A stretch of 64,000 nt of DNA, taken from Blautia sp. (lineage in GTDB: Bacteria > Bacillota > Clostridia > Lachnospirales > Lachnospiraceae). This document shows positions 52,129-60,842 of this stretch, one piece after another (position 1 is the first letter of the stretch; every line of letters begins with the position of its first letter). Below the pieces are notes generated by a model that saw only the letters and a program-made list of their open reading frames with translations, had not been told where the DNA came from and ran no database searches. Position numbers and translations under genes: made by a program. The stretch spans positions 20,628 to 84,627 of the forward strand of contig JAFUCO010000028.1 of NCBI GenBank assembly GCA_017459635.1. The letters run 5' to 3'.

Positions 52129-53881
52129 TGGATCACGAAACACAAATGAATATGGAAATGAGAACGTGACCCGACAGGAAACCCCGGGAACTGCACCCTC
52201 TCCAGATAACGTATCCATAAGGGATATCAAAAAGAACCTGGACATAAGGACAGCAGCGGACAGCGAAGATAAGCGGGAAAGCTCCGGGAAGTCGGAGATC
52301 TATTTCTACCGTCCGTCCAGACCGGAACGCAGGGCGGATACTTCGGGAGCAGCTCCGGCATCTGCAAAAAAGGACACAGCAGTTGCCTTAGAAGACCCTG
52401 AGCAGTATCTGATAGAAGCTCTGGAAGGCGTGGAACCTTACAGGATTGCGGCGCAGGCTGAAACACCTGAGTTCGGTCCGGATAACATAAATTCAGGCTC
52501 CGGCATTCACATCCAGGGCGGGCACAATAGCTCAGGGGACAGCAGTTCAAGGGTTAATGATAATTCATCCGGCAGCAGATCATCAAAACATTCATCGGGA
52601 AGCCATGATCACTCACATCACGGTTCCCGTTCGGCCCGCAGCAGCCGCACCGGCTCCCACCGGTCATCAGATGCGATGGCATCATCCGTGCCGAAAAGGA
52701 CACCCCCTGCTCCTGATGATCCGACCCTTGCCCGCATGAACCGCGAGCTGGACGCAATCCTGGGCGCAGAGATAAAAGGAGACGGAAAACGCAAACAGCG
52801 CACCGAGTCCCAGATGAAGGCGCTTCAAAAAGAGCGAGTTAAAAAAAGGATAAGTATCCCGCTTATCCTTCTTTGTGTTATAGTTATTCTGGCAGGCGGA
52901 GCCTTCGGAGGCTACCAGTACCTTAAAGCCAGCGGCCGCCGGAGCCTGCTCACTCACGAACAGGTGGAAGGCGTCGAGATCACCGCTCCCGAGGCAGCAG
53001 TCCTCGAGGACGAAGGCGACAAGGTCACCTACAATGGCAAGACCTATCACCGCAATAAAGACATAATCAGTATTCTCGCCCTGGGCGTCGACATTAAGTC
53101 GGAAAACCCTGAGGAGCGCGAGATAGGTAACAACGGCCAGGCCGACACCATCTTCATAGCCGCGCTCAACACAGTTACCGGCAAGATGGACCTGATCAAC
53201 ATATCCCGTGACTCGATCGCGGATGTAGATCTTTACGACACCAACGGCAATTTCGCTGACACCGAAGAGATGCAGATATGCCTTGCCTACGCTTACGGCG
53301 ACGGTGGAAAAACCAGCTGCGAGAACATGATCAAATCCGTGTCACGCCTGATGTACGGTATGCCTATAGATGCTTACGCCTCCATCACCGTTCCGGCAAT
53401 AAGCGTCCTGAACGATGCTATAGGCGGAGTCGAGGTCACGGTTCTTGATGATCTTGGTTCGGGTGAAAACAGGCTTGTCAAAGGCGAAAAGGTCCGCCTG
53501 ATGGGAAAACAGGTAAACACTTACGTCATCAGCAGGGATCAGTACGATACCGACGCGAACAACGGACGTATGGCCCGCCAGAGGCAGTACCTGATAGGCT
53601 TCCTTAATCAGGCCTTCCGTCAGATAAGGAGCAGCCTCACAACTGTATTCACGCTGTACGAGGCAGTGACCTCCTACATGACCACTGACCTTACTGTGGC
53701 TAAAATGACCTACCTGGCTTCCCTCGCAATGGACGGCAAATTCCGAGAACAGGACATCCGCACCGTTCCTGGCGAAGTAGTACTGGGAACCAGCGTCGAC
53801 GGCGGAGAGCACGCCGAATATCACGTAAACGACGAAGAACTCTACCAGATCATCCTGGATGTCTACTATACAGAAGAGTAA
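52118..53881 (+). CDS. LCP-family protein with long cytoplasmic arm
   Basis: The 587-aa form begins with about 240 mostly disordered, Ser/Gly/His-rich cytoplasmic residues (a stretch of alternating Ser, His and Arg near 170-205), one membrane segment (about 250-270, PLILLCVIVILAGGAFGGY) and then an LCP domain: ISILALGVDIKSENPEE, NGQADTIFIAALNTVTGKMD, LINISRDSIADVD and VISRDQYDTDANNGRMARQR with conserved Arg residues. Typical LCP proteins have a short tail, so the arm is unusual. The ATG at 52118 has only a weak site; an in-frame ATG at 52046 lies inside the sortase gene. Overlap with the sortase indicates translational coupling. Confidence 0.85.
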   Translation: MSHDGSRNTNEYGNENVTRQETPGTAPSPDNVSIRDIKKNLDIRTAADSEDKRESSGKSEIYFYRPSRPERRADTSGAAPASAKKDTAVALEDPEQYLIEALEGVEPYRIAAQAETPEFGPDNINSGSGIHIQGGHNSSGDSSSRVNDNSSGSRSSKHSSGSHDHSHHGSRSARSSRTGSHRSSDAMASSVPKRTPPAPDDPTLARMNRELDAILGAEIKGDGKRKQRTESQMKALQKERVKKRISIPLILLCVIVILAGGAFGGYQYLKASGRRSLLTHEQVEGVEITAPEAAVLEDEGDKVTYNGKTYHRNKDIISILALGVDIKSENPEEREIGNNGQADTIFIAALNTVTGKMDLINISRDSIADVDLYDTNGNFADTEEMQICLAYAYGDGGKTSCENMIKSVSRLMYGMPIDAYASITVPAISVLNDAIGGVEVTVLDDLGSGENRLVKGEKVRLMGKQVNTYVISRDQYDTDANNGRMARQRQYLIGFLNQAFRQIRSSLTTVFTLYEAVTSYMTTDLTVAKMTYLASLAMDGKFREQDIRTVPGEVVLGTSVDGGEHAEYHVNDEELYQIILDVYYTEE

Positions 53882-53946
53882 GAAACTCTACAGAAGAATA
53901 AGAACTGTACAGAAGAACAGAAACTCTACAGATGATTAAAAACTGC

Positions 53947-54015
53947 ACAGCAGATTCAGGCTGATCCCGAAACCTATGGATCAGATCAACGGACTGAACG
54001 TCCGGCTTCTGCTGT
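53947..54015 (+). ncRNA. Candidate three-way-junction RNA element between LCP and Ig-like genes
   Basis: Closing stem ACAGCAGA / TCTGCTGT (53947-53954, 54008-54015), hairpin 1 CTGATCC / GGATCAG (53961-53967, 53978-53984) and hairpin 2 CGGAC / GTCCG (53990-53994, 54000-54004). All pairs are Watson-Crick. It is preceded by imperfect 20-25 nt repeats containing ACAGAAGAA (53882-53945). It may be a processive antitermination or processing element; LoaP is encoded in the same operon. Confidence 0.45.
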
Positions 54016-54055
54016 AAAAAATCACAGAGCAATAAAAAACCTGCCGAGGTAATAA

Positions 54056-55000
54056 ATGAGAACACTTAAGTCAGTCTTATGGCACACGGTCCGTGCCATA
54101 ATAGCGGCCGCAGCCGTCATAAACCTGGTGCTCCTCTTTGTCTGGAGCTATAAGATTCCTGCTAACGTACAGGAAAGGATCGACAAAATCAGATACGGCG
54201 ACCGGCAGAAGGCAGTCGAGGTTTCTTTGCCCGGCGAGGAAGTCCCCGAGCCTGTCGAGACAATACAGGCCCGCCTTGTAGTGCCCTCCCAGGCAATCAA
54301 CTACAGCGGCGGTGACGTCGATATCCTGTCGGGTGTCTATATCGAGTATCCTGACGGAACCCGTGATGAGAATACGGATATCGAGTATGATATAGAAGAA
54401 GGCAGCACCCGTCTTGACAAGGTCGTCCATTATAAAGCCGAACTCGAGGACGGCCAGGTTCTTACAGGCGACCGTACCATCCGTATCAACAACCGTTACA
54501 CAGGCCCGACACTCACCGTAACAGGTGAGATACCCGACGTGACACCTGACGACGACATCCGTTCCATGGTAATAGAGCAGATAGCCTACGGCAACGTCTA
54601 CGCCGAGGATGGCTTCGGCAACGATATAACATCCCTTGTCCGCGGACGCTTCGACAAGAGCCGCGGCGACGACGGAGAAGAGATCTACACCTTCATACTG
54701 TACATAACCAACGCGATAGGTGACACCGATGAGGTTGTCGTATCCGACGAGATGTACGGAACCGGAGTTGTAATGAGGCTGACGACTGACGAGCTCACTC
54801 TGAATGTCGGAACCCCGTTCTATTATCAGGATTATATCGAAGCATGCCGTGATGCCCAGGGCAACGACCTGCACAGCAGCCTGCATGTGGAAGGCACTGT
54901 CAACAGCTATGCGGTTGGTGACTATGAACTCACATACTACTGCGTAGACAGCAACGGAACATCATCGCCAAAACGCACTCTGAAGGTTCATATAGTATAA
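54056..55000 (+). CDS. Single-pass protein with extracytoplasmic Ig-like domains (1)
   Basis: The 314-aa protein has one N-terminal membrane segment (about 13-32) and then only beta-rich sequence outside the cell. The last part (TPFYYQDYIEACRDAQGNDL...GDYELTYYCVDSNGTSSPKRTLKV) is typical of DUF5011/bacterial Ig-like domains, and an earlier block (VDILSGVYIEYPDGTRDENTDIEYD) may be a second one. It sits between the LCP and CpsB genes. A second protein of the same design is at 55806. Confidence 0.7.
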   Translation: MRTLKSVLWHTVRAIIAAAAVINLVLLFVWSYKIPANVQERIDKIRYGDRQKAVEVSLPGEEVPEPVETIQARLVVPSQAINYSGGDVDILSGVYIEYPDGTRDENTDIEYDIEEGSTRLDKVVHYKAELEDGQVLTGDRTIRINNRYTGPTLTVTGEIPDVTPDDDIRSMVIEQIAYGNVYAEDGFGNDITSLVRGRFDKSRGDDGEEIYTFILYITNAIGDTDEVVVSDEMYGTGVVMRLTTDELTLNVGTPFYYQDYIEACRDAQGNDLHSSLHVEGTVNSYAVGDYELTYYCVDSNGTSSPKRTLKVHIV

Positions 55001-55028
55001 TAAGACAGAGAACCGTCCCCTGTCTTAT
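55001..55028. repeat. Dispersed palindrome family, single arm inside the surface operon
   Basis: AAGACAGAGAACCGTCCCC then TGTCTTAT starts right after the stop codon at 55000. Only one arm is present. Confidence 0.75.
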
Positions 55029-55049
55029 CCATGAATTGAGGTAGCAGAT

Positions 55050-55787
55050 ATGCCAGAAGGCATGACAGATATTCACATCCACATCCTCCCTGGCGTGGAT
55101 GACGGCTCGCAGGACATGGAGGACTCCCTTCTTATGGCCTCTCTTGCCCTTGAAGGCGGCGTCGATACAATAATAGCGACTCCGCACGGCAACATGTCCG
55201 AGGGCGCGTACCTGAAGGAGGAAGAACAGGAACATACATCCATGATCCGCGAGGTCTTCGAGGAGTTCAGACAGGAAATTGACAAAAGAAATCTGCCCCT
55301 CAAAGTACACCTCGGAATGGAGATCTTTTCCACACCGGGCGCAGCTGCAATGCTGCAGCAGGGGATACTTCTTCCAATGAATGACCGGGGAGTCTGCATG
55401 ATAGAATTTGGCTTTGAGGACTCAGCCCTCATCTGCCGCAGAAGAATAGAAGAAATGCTTGACATAGGCATGAGCCCGATAATAGCCCATCCGGAAAGGT
55501 ACACCTGCGTCCAGCGCGATGTCCGCACAGCAGAAGAATGGGTATATATGGGATGCCGCCTGCAGGCAAACCGGGGCAGCATACTCGGGCGCTTCGGGCG
55601 AAAGCCAAACCGCGCCGTCTGGGAGATGCTTAACCGCGGCATGATAACTTTCATCGGGAGTGACGCACACAGTCCCTACTCCCGCACCCCCTACATGAAG
55701 GACGTATACGAGATCATCAGCGAGGAGTTTTCTCCCAAAACAGCCGCAAGGCTCCTGGGGGACAACGCCCGCGAATACCTGCTTTAA
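55050..55787 (+). CDS. CpsB/YwqE-type PHP tyrosine phosphatase
   Basis: The 245-aa protein has the metal-binding PHP start DIHIHILPGVDDGS, the central HLGMEIFS-like block, AHPERYTCVQ and the C-terminal GSDAHSPYSRTPYM. CpsB proteins dephosphorylate the tyrosine clusters of BY-kinases, here the two encoded at 56766 and 58464. The gene lies upstream of both, as in many capsule loci. No signal peptide. Confidence 0.9.
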   Translation: MPEGMTDIHIHILPGVDDGSQDMEDSLLMASLALEGGVDTIIATPHGNMSEGAYLKEEEQEHTSMIREVFEEFRQEIDKRNLPLKVHLGMEIFSTPGAAAMLQQGILLPMNDRGVCMIEFGFEDSALICRRRIEEMLDIGMSPIIAHPERYTCVQRDVRTAEEWVYMGCRLQANRGSILGRFGRKPNRAVWEMLNRGMITFIGSDAHSPYSRTPYMKDVYEIISEEFSPKTAARLLGDNAREYLL

Positions 55788-55805
55788 AAAGGAGACACCA
55801 GAAAT

Positions 55806-56744
55806 ATGCGCAGATTCAGATGGCTGATATTGCTCCTGCTCATCGCATCCATCGGAGCCTTCGGATATTACAGCCGGCATTATTACCAGAACCTGGATAC
55901 GCTGGGCCCCTCCATCACCATCGAGGAGGAAAATATCGAAGTCAGCGTGAATGATACCGAAAAGGACCTGCTCGCAGGAATAACCGCCTACGACGCCAAG
56001 GACGGCGACGTGACCGCAAGCCTCGGAATAGAGAGCATGTCTGAATTCACCGAAGGCACCACACGCAACGTGAACGTTGTAGCCTTCGATACTGATGGAC
56101 ACGTGGCAAAAGCGACACGGCAGATAACCTACACCGACTACAAACCGGCGGTATTCTCCCTTGACGCCCCGTTCCGTTTCCCAAGGTCAATGGGAGTTGT
56201 CGACATCCTGAGCCGGGTTCATGCCACCGACTGTCTGGACGGCGATGTCTCCATGCAGATAAATTTTGCCCAGAACAGTACCATCAACGTAGATACTGTA
56301 GGCAATTATCCTACAGAGCTTGAAGTCACAAACTCAGCCGGAGACACTCACGTGCTTCCGGTCAATATAACGGTATACGACTCGACGGTTGAAAACGCGG
56401 CACCCAAGATAACACTCACTGATTACCTGGTGTATACACGGACAGGCTGGGTCCTGTCGCCGCTTGATTACATCGAAAAGATGGTATACAAGGGAACAGA
56501 GTACCTTCCGACCACTGACCGGGGCACCTTCCGCGTAGACACAGAGGGCTGGAGCTCCTACGCACTCAAGGAATTCCGCAAGGAAGACCCTGCTGTCAGC
56601 TATGACTGGTTCGAGGTTGAGGACAATGTTGATTACAACACTCCCGGTACCTATGAGATACATTATTATATCGAGGACGCCGACGAGAACCGCGGAACTA
56701 CTACCCTGATGGTAATTGTGGAGGACCGGGTCCGCTCGGAGTAA
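55806..56744 (+). CDS. Single-pass protein with extracytoplasmic Ig-like domains (2)
   Basis: The 312-aa protein has a short N-terminus, one membrane segment (about 6-24) and at least three DUF5011-like units: ENIEVSVNDTEKDLLAGITA with YDAKDGDVTASL, VDILSRVHATDCLDGDVSMQ, and NVDYNTPGTYEIHYYIEDAD. The AxDxxDGDxT motif is clear twice. It is paralogous in plan to the 54056 protein and lies between the phosphatase and the first BY-kinase. Such an arrangement suggests outer-face partners of the Wzz-like kinase domains. Confidence 0.75.
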   Translation: MRRFRWLILLLLIASIGAFGYYSRHYYQNLDTLGPSITIEEENIEVSVNDTEKDLLAGITAYDAKDGDVTASLGIESMSEFTEGTTRNVNVVAFDTDGHVAKATRQITYTDYKPAVFSLDAPFRFPRSMGVVDILSRVHATDCLDGDVSMQINFAQNSTINVDTVGNYPTELEVTNSAGDTHVLPVNITVYDSTVENAAPKITLTDYLVYTRTGWVLSPLDYIEKMVYKGTEYLPTTDRGTFRVDTEGWSSYALKEFRKEDPAVSYDWFEVEDNVDYNTPGTYEIHYYIEDADENRGTTTLMVIVEDRVRSE

Positions 56745-56765
56745 AGCCCCTGAGGAGGCAGCAGC

Positions 56766-58262
56766 ATGAACCCTAATAACAACAACATGAACAGCATCGA
56801 CGGCAAGACCATCCTCCGGGATGTCCGCCGGCAGGTATGGGGAGCCCTGGCGATCGCCCTGAGCATCGCCCTCCTCGCGTTCATCTATTATGTACATACC
56901 TGGCGCCCCTACTATACGGTAGATACCACCTACGCAGTAACCACAAGGGGTACAAACAACGATCTGTTTACAAATCTGAGCTCTGCCCAGTACACTGCGG
57001 GCCAGTTTTCACAGATAATCAACAGCTCTGCGCTTCAGAAGCGCGTAATGGAGGATCTTGGGTCCGGCTTCCCGGTCGGCAGCATAGCCGCCCGCAGCGT
57101 GAATGAGACCAACCTGATAATCCTGAGCAGCACAGCCTCCTCCCCGGAAGCAGCATTCAGGACTCTCAAATCCGCAATGGAGCATTATCCTGAGATTACC
57201 GACTTTATTATAGGAAACGCGCTGATAAAGGTGCTGATATCCCCAAAGGTTCCGACCGCGCCCGCCAACAGCTTTCATCCATACAGATTCATGCTGATGG
57301 CCTTCGGAGCAGCGCTTGCAGCTATCCTTGCCGCCTGCGCGGTGTTCTCATTCATGAAGGACACCGTCCGTAAAGGCAGCGAGGTCGAAAAAAAGCTCGA
57401 CACAAGATATCTCGGCACCATCTGCCACGAGGATAAATACCGCAAAAAAGGACTTCCGTTCGGCAAAAAGTCAAAGATCGGATCTCTTCTCATAAATAAC
57501 CCGACCACCAGCTTCCGCTATGTCGAATCCGTCTACAAGGTCGCCCGGAAAACACAGAACCAGATGGAAAAAACAGGGGCAAAAGTCCTGCTGGTGACAA
57601 GCTGTCTGGAAAACGAGGGCAAATCGACCGTCGCCGCAAACCTGGCGCTGGCATTCGCCCGCAGCGGAAACCGTACGATACTTGTTGACCTGGACCTTCG
57701 TAAACCGGCCCAGTTCCGTATCTTTGAAGAATACTCCGAATATCATACGGACCTCTGCAACGCCCTCTCAGGCCGCCCGGTAACCGGCACAATGATAAGC
57801 AAGGTTCCGGATGAAGAGCTGTATGTGATATACAACACAAGGGAAAACAGCAAATCCACCGAGCTTCTTACAAACGGCACCCTGGAGACCATCCTCAATT
57901 ACCTGAGAAAGGAATTCGACTTTGTAATCCTTGATACGCCGCCCATGGATGCGGCTGCCGACCCCGAAGCCATAGCCTCTATGGCAGACGCCTCACTCTG
58001 TGTAGTAAGAGAGCACACCTCCCGCGTGCGCGACATCAACGACATGCTGGATATCCTGAACTCCTGCAAGGCAAAGCCGGTCGGCTGCGTATTCAACGAC
58101 GCATACGACTACCTCGGCCAGAACCTTGGCGGCTACGGATATGGATACGGCTACGGTTACGGATACGGATATGGATATGGTTACGGCCGCTACGGTTATG
58201 GCCGCTACGGCTACGGACGATATGGCTACGGCCGCTATGGAAGCAATTCTGAGAACAAATAG
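56766..58262 (+). CDS. Fused Wzz / BY-kinase (CpsC-CpsD type), copy 1
   Basis: The 498-aa protein has a Wzz/CpsC-like membrane part (segments about 27-43 and 174-196) and a cytoplasmic BY-kinase domain: Walker A-like VTSCLENEGKSTVAANLALA, Walker A' ILVDLDLRKP (307-310 is VDLD) and Walker B FVILDTPPM. From about residue 455 a 44-residue tail consists of Gly-Tyr and Arg-Tyr-Gly units containing 16 tyrosines. These would be autophosphorylated and counteracted by the CpsB protein. Codons in the tail vary synonymously. A 29-bp repeat array follows. Confidence 0.9.
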   Translation: MNPNNNNMNSIDGKTILRDVRRQVWGALAIALSIALLAFIYYVHTWRPYYTVDTTYAVTTRGTNNDLFTNLSSAQYTAGQFSQIINSSALQKRVMEDLGSGFPVGSIAARSVNETNLIILSSTASSPEAAFRTLKSAMEHYPEITDFIIGNALIKVLISPKVPTAPANSFHPYRFMLMAFGAALAAILAACAVFSFMKDTVRKGSEVEKKLDTRYLGTICHEDKYRKKGLPFGKKSKIGSLLINNPTTSFRYVESVYKVARKTQNQMEKTGAKVLLVTSCLENEGKSTVAANLALAFARSGNRTILVDLDLRKPAQFRIFEEYSEYHTDLCNALSGRPVTGTMISKVPDEELYVIYNTRENSKSTELLTNGTLETILNYLRKEFDFVILDTPPMDAAADPEAIASMADASLCVVREHTSRVRDINDMLDILNSCKAKPVGCVFNDAYDYLGQNLGGYGYGYGYGYGYGYGYGYGRYGYGRYGYGRYGYGRYGSNSENK

Positions 58263-58326
58263 TCAGGCGTAAAAAAAGAATGGACTGGTATCCTGGCAGC
58301 ACAGATTAAAAGGATAACATCCTCAC

Positions 58327-58471
58327 GATAAGAAATATACATAATATAACTATGCGATAAGAAACAGACAAAATATAACCACACAATAAGAAACAGACAA
58401 AACAGAACTACCCAATAAGAAACAGACAAAACCTGACCTCACAATAAGGAATACGAAAACGCAATGAGTGA
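58327..58471. repeat. 29-bp minisatellite running into the second kinase gene's start
   Basis: Five 29-bp units start at 58327, 58356, 58385, 58414 and 58443 with core AATAAGAAACAGACAAAA. In the last unit the core has become AATAAGGAATACG, which supplies the ribosome binding site for the ATG at 58464. Confidence 0.85.
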
Positions 58472-60005
58472 ACAGCAAAGAACAAGAACACAATCGAATA
58501 CAGAACAGACGGCCTCTGGAGCCAGGTCTGCAAAGGTAACAGCGAGGACTGCCCATTCATCGGCAAACCAGCTGGATCTGCTGTCCCTCATCGACGATGT
58601 TGTAAAAGGGCTGATGCGCCACTGGCTCCCGGTTCTCGTCACATTAAGCGTGCTGTCCTCGGTTTTTTTCTGGTACGGCAAAAACTATGTGACCCCGGTA
58701 TACCAGGCCTCCTGCACCTTCCTTGTAAATACGTCAAGCTCGGTCAACTACTCAAACAACTACTACAGCGTCAGAGCAACGACCCAGATAGCCAACACCT
58801 TCCCCTATATAATCAAAAACGATGCCCTCCAGGACATCATCGAGGAGGATCTTGGCGTATCCGAAGTCCCCGGGACTATCACTACGACAGCCCTTCAGGA
58901 CACAAACATGATGACCATAAACGTGCAGGCCGAAAGCGGTCAGATGGCCTATGACATCCTGCAGTCAGTGCTCCGCAACTACAGTTCCGTGGCCAAAGCC
59001 GTCCTCGGCGAGACCGACCTTACCATCATGAATGAGAGCGGTGTCCCCGGATGGCCCATCAACGCTGTTGGCGGCCGCAGGTATGCCCTGTACGGTTTTC
59101 TCGCAGGCCTCCTTCTGTGGATCGCCCTGTTTGCGCTGACTTCATATTTCAAAAAGACGATACGCCAGGAGAACGATTTCAACCGCCTCCTGAGTGTCAA
59201 ATGCCTGGGCTCAACTCCCAAGGTAAGGCTGAAAAAGCGTACAAGAGCCAAAAAAGGCTCACTTCTTATTACCGATAAATACATATCCTACGGATTTACC
59301 GAAGGTATAAGAACTCTGCGTACAAGGATCGAACGCGACCACTCCGACACCGGAAACAAAGTGTATCTGGTATCAAGTGCTCTGGCAGGAGAGGGAAAGA
59401 GTACTATCTCAGCCAACCTTGCCCTGTCCCTCGCAGGCAAAAACTTAAACGTAGCACTGCTTGACCTTGACCTCAGAAATGCGTCCATACTAAAGGTACT
59501 CGGGCGAGAAGAAGCAAAGACCGGTCTTTCAGAGCTCCTGATGGGAAATGCCTCCCTGGAGGACATTATGATAACTGATGAAGATACGGGGCTTGTAATA
59601 CTTCCCGCCGGCCACGCAGGACAGAACACACTTCAGGCCATAAACAGCGACAGGCTTGCCGAGGTCTTTGAAAAAGTACGCAGATGGGCCGACTATATCA
59701 TAGTAGATACCCCGCCCAGCAGTATCCTTTCAGACGCGGCCTCCTTCGTGCAGTACGCCGATGGCGGCATCTTCGTGGTACGTCAGGACTACGCGCCGAT
59801 AGAGCGCATCAAGGAGGGAATCGAGCTTCTGTCTGACACAGGCTTAAGTCTCACCGGATGCGTCCTCAACTACACCCAGGCCGGAATCACCGGATACGTG
59901 TACGGCTATGGCTACGGCTATGGAAGCGGCAGATACGGCCGATATGGCCGCTACGGCTATGGTTATGGAAACAGCCGTTCCTCATCAAAGAGGACAAGCG
60001 AATGA
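58464..60005 (+). CDS. Fused Wzz / BY-kinase (CpsC-CpsD type), copy 2
   Basis: The 513-aa protein has the same layout as copy 1: membrane segments at about 53-72 and 210-230, Walker A SSALAGEGKSTISANLALSL, Walker A' VALLDLDLRNAS and Walker B IIVDTPPSSIL, then a C-terminal tail of Tyr-Gly units with 10 tyrosines. Sequence identity to copy 1 is limited, so the duplication is old. Its Walker A is closer to the consensus than that of copy 1. It overlaps loaP by 4 bp. Two kinases under one phosphatase is unusual. Confidence 0.9.
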   Translation: MSEQQRTRTQSNTEQTASGARSAKVTARTAHSSANQLDLLSLIDDVVKGLMRHWLPVLVTLSVLSSVFFWYGKNYVTPVYQASCTFLVNTSSSVNYSNNYYSVRATTQIANTFPYIIKNDALQDIIEEDLGVSEVPGTITTTALQDTNMMTINVQAESGQMAYDILQSVLRNYSSVAKAVLGETDLTIMNESGVPGWPINAVGGRRYALYGFLAGLLLWIALFALTSYFKKTIRQENDFNRLLSVKCLGSTPKVRLKKRTRAKKGSLLITDKYISYGFTEGIRTLRTRIERDHSDTGNKVYLVSSALAGEGKSTISANLALSLAGKNLNVALLDLDLRNASILKVLGREEAKTGLSELLMGNASLEDIMITDEDTGLVILPAGHAGQNTLQAINSDRLAEVFEKVRRWADYIIVDTPPSSILSDAASFVQYADGGIFVVRQDYAPIERIKEGIELLSDTGLSLTGCVLNYTQAGITGYVYGYGYGYGSGRYGRYGRYGYGYGNSRSSSKRTSE

Positions 60006-60517
60006 CAGTTCAGAACATGTTCGTCTACTGCCTGTTCTGTCAGACAGAAAGGACTGAATACGTTGCCGGTGAGATCGAAAGAAGAGGAGTTCACCGCGCT
60101 TTCTCACCAACGATAGTAAAAAGGCAGCGGGTAAAAGGCGAGAACAAAGACGTCACATACCGGCTTTTCCCCGGCTACGTCTTTGTGTACTCCGAAACAG
60201 AACTGAACACTTCAGCAGAATTTAAAGAGATCCGCGGAATCATACGCCGTCTCGGAAACGTTGAAGACAATTTTCTCCTCAAAGGCGCCGACCTTGATTT
60301 TGCCATGCGCCTGTACCAGAAAGACGGTATGGTAGGCCAGGTGACCGTGTTTAAAGAAGGAGATAATGTACGTATAGACGACCCCATGTGGAAAGGCATA
60401 AAAGCAACGATCACCAGGATTGATTACAAAAAAGAAAGAGCCCGGGTAGAATTCAACTTCGCCGGGACGAAATGCAGCACATGGGTGGCAATATCACTCA
60501 TAGAGGGAAAAGTGTAA
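60002..60517 (+). CDS. loaP: LoaP-type NusG paralogue
   Basis: The 171-aa protein is a specialised NusG: an NGN domain (MFVYCLFCQTERTEYVAGEI, YRLFPGYVFVYSETELN) and a KOW part (FKEGDNVRIDDPMWKGIKATITRID). LoaP proteins act in processive antitermination of long polysaccharide or antibiotic operons in Firmicutes. The ATG (60002) overlaps the kinase stop. It is the last gene of the operon in the window. It may act on its own operon or on remote glycan operons; none with glycosyltransferases is visible here. Confidence 0.88.
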   Translation: MTVQNMFVYCLFCQTERTEYVAGEIERRGVHRAFSPTIVKRQRVKGENKDVTYRLFPGYVFVYSETELNTSAEFKEIRGIIRRLGNVEDNFLLKGADLDFAMRLYQKDGMVGQVTVFKEGDNVRIDDPMWKGIKATITRIDYKKERARVEFNFAGTKCSTWVAISLIEGKV

Positions 60518-60842
60518 CTAATATCAGACAAAAGCACCCGGTGATCCATCTGAATCATATTTGCATTAAACACATTGCTATATAGTAAGATAGCGATGAC
60601 TCTTTTAAAGTTGGAATCAAGTGAAAAAGTGATTGAAACAAACCGCCTGTGCAGAGGACATGAATATAGCTTACAGCATCCCACAAAAGAAGCAACTGAC
60701 TAAGCAGGTGCTTAGTATCTCTGCGGTGGCCTGCCGGGGGATACATCACCGAACACACTTTGCATAGATCACCGGAGGCTGTCACGCAGGCTTTCATGGC
60801 GAAGCTATGCCCTGATTCAGGCTCCATCAACAGATAATACAA
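60518..60842. other. Gene-free stretch with candidate structured RNA
   Basis: No gene was recognised. CCGGTGATC (60538-60546) and GATCACCGG (60767-60775) are perfectly complementary and enclose 220 nt; inside, ACTAAGC / GCTTAGT forms a short hairpin (about 60697-60715). TTGCAT and TATAGT-like boxes near 60561-60585 might start a transcript. No named RNA family was matched. Confidence 0.35.

Noticed and set aside
54077-54886. 269-codon minus frame inside the Ig-like gene
   Set aside because: Antisense to a gene that fits the operon, with a ribosome site and membrane anchor; the shadow has none.
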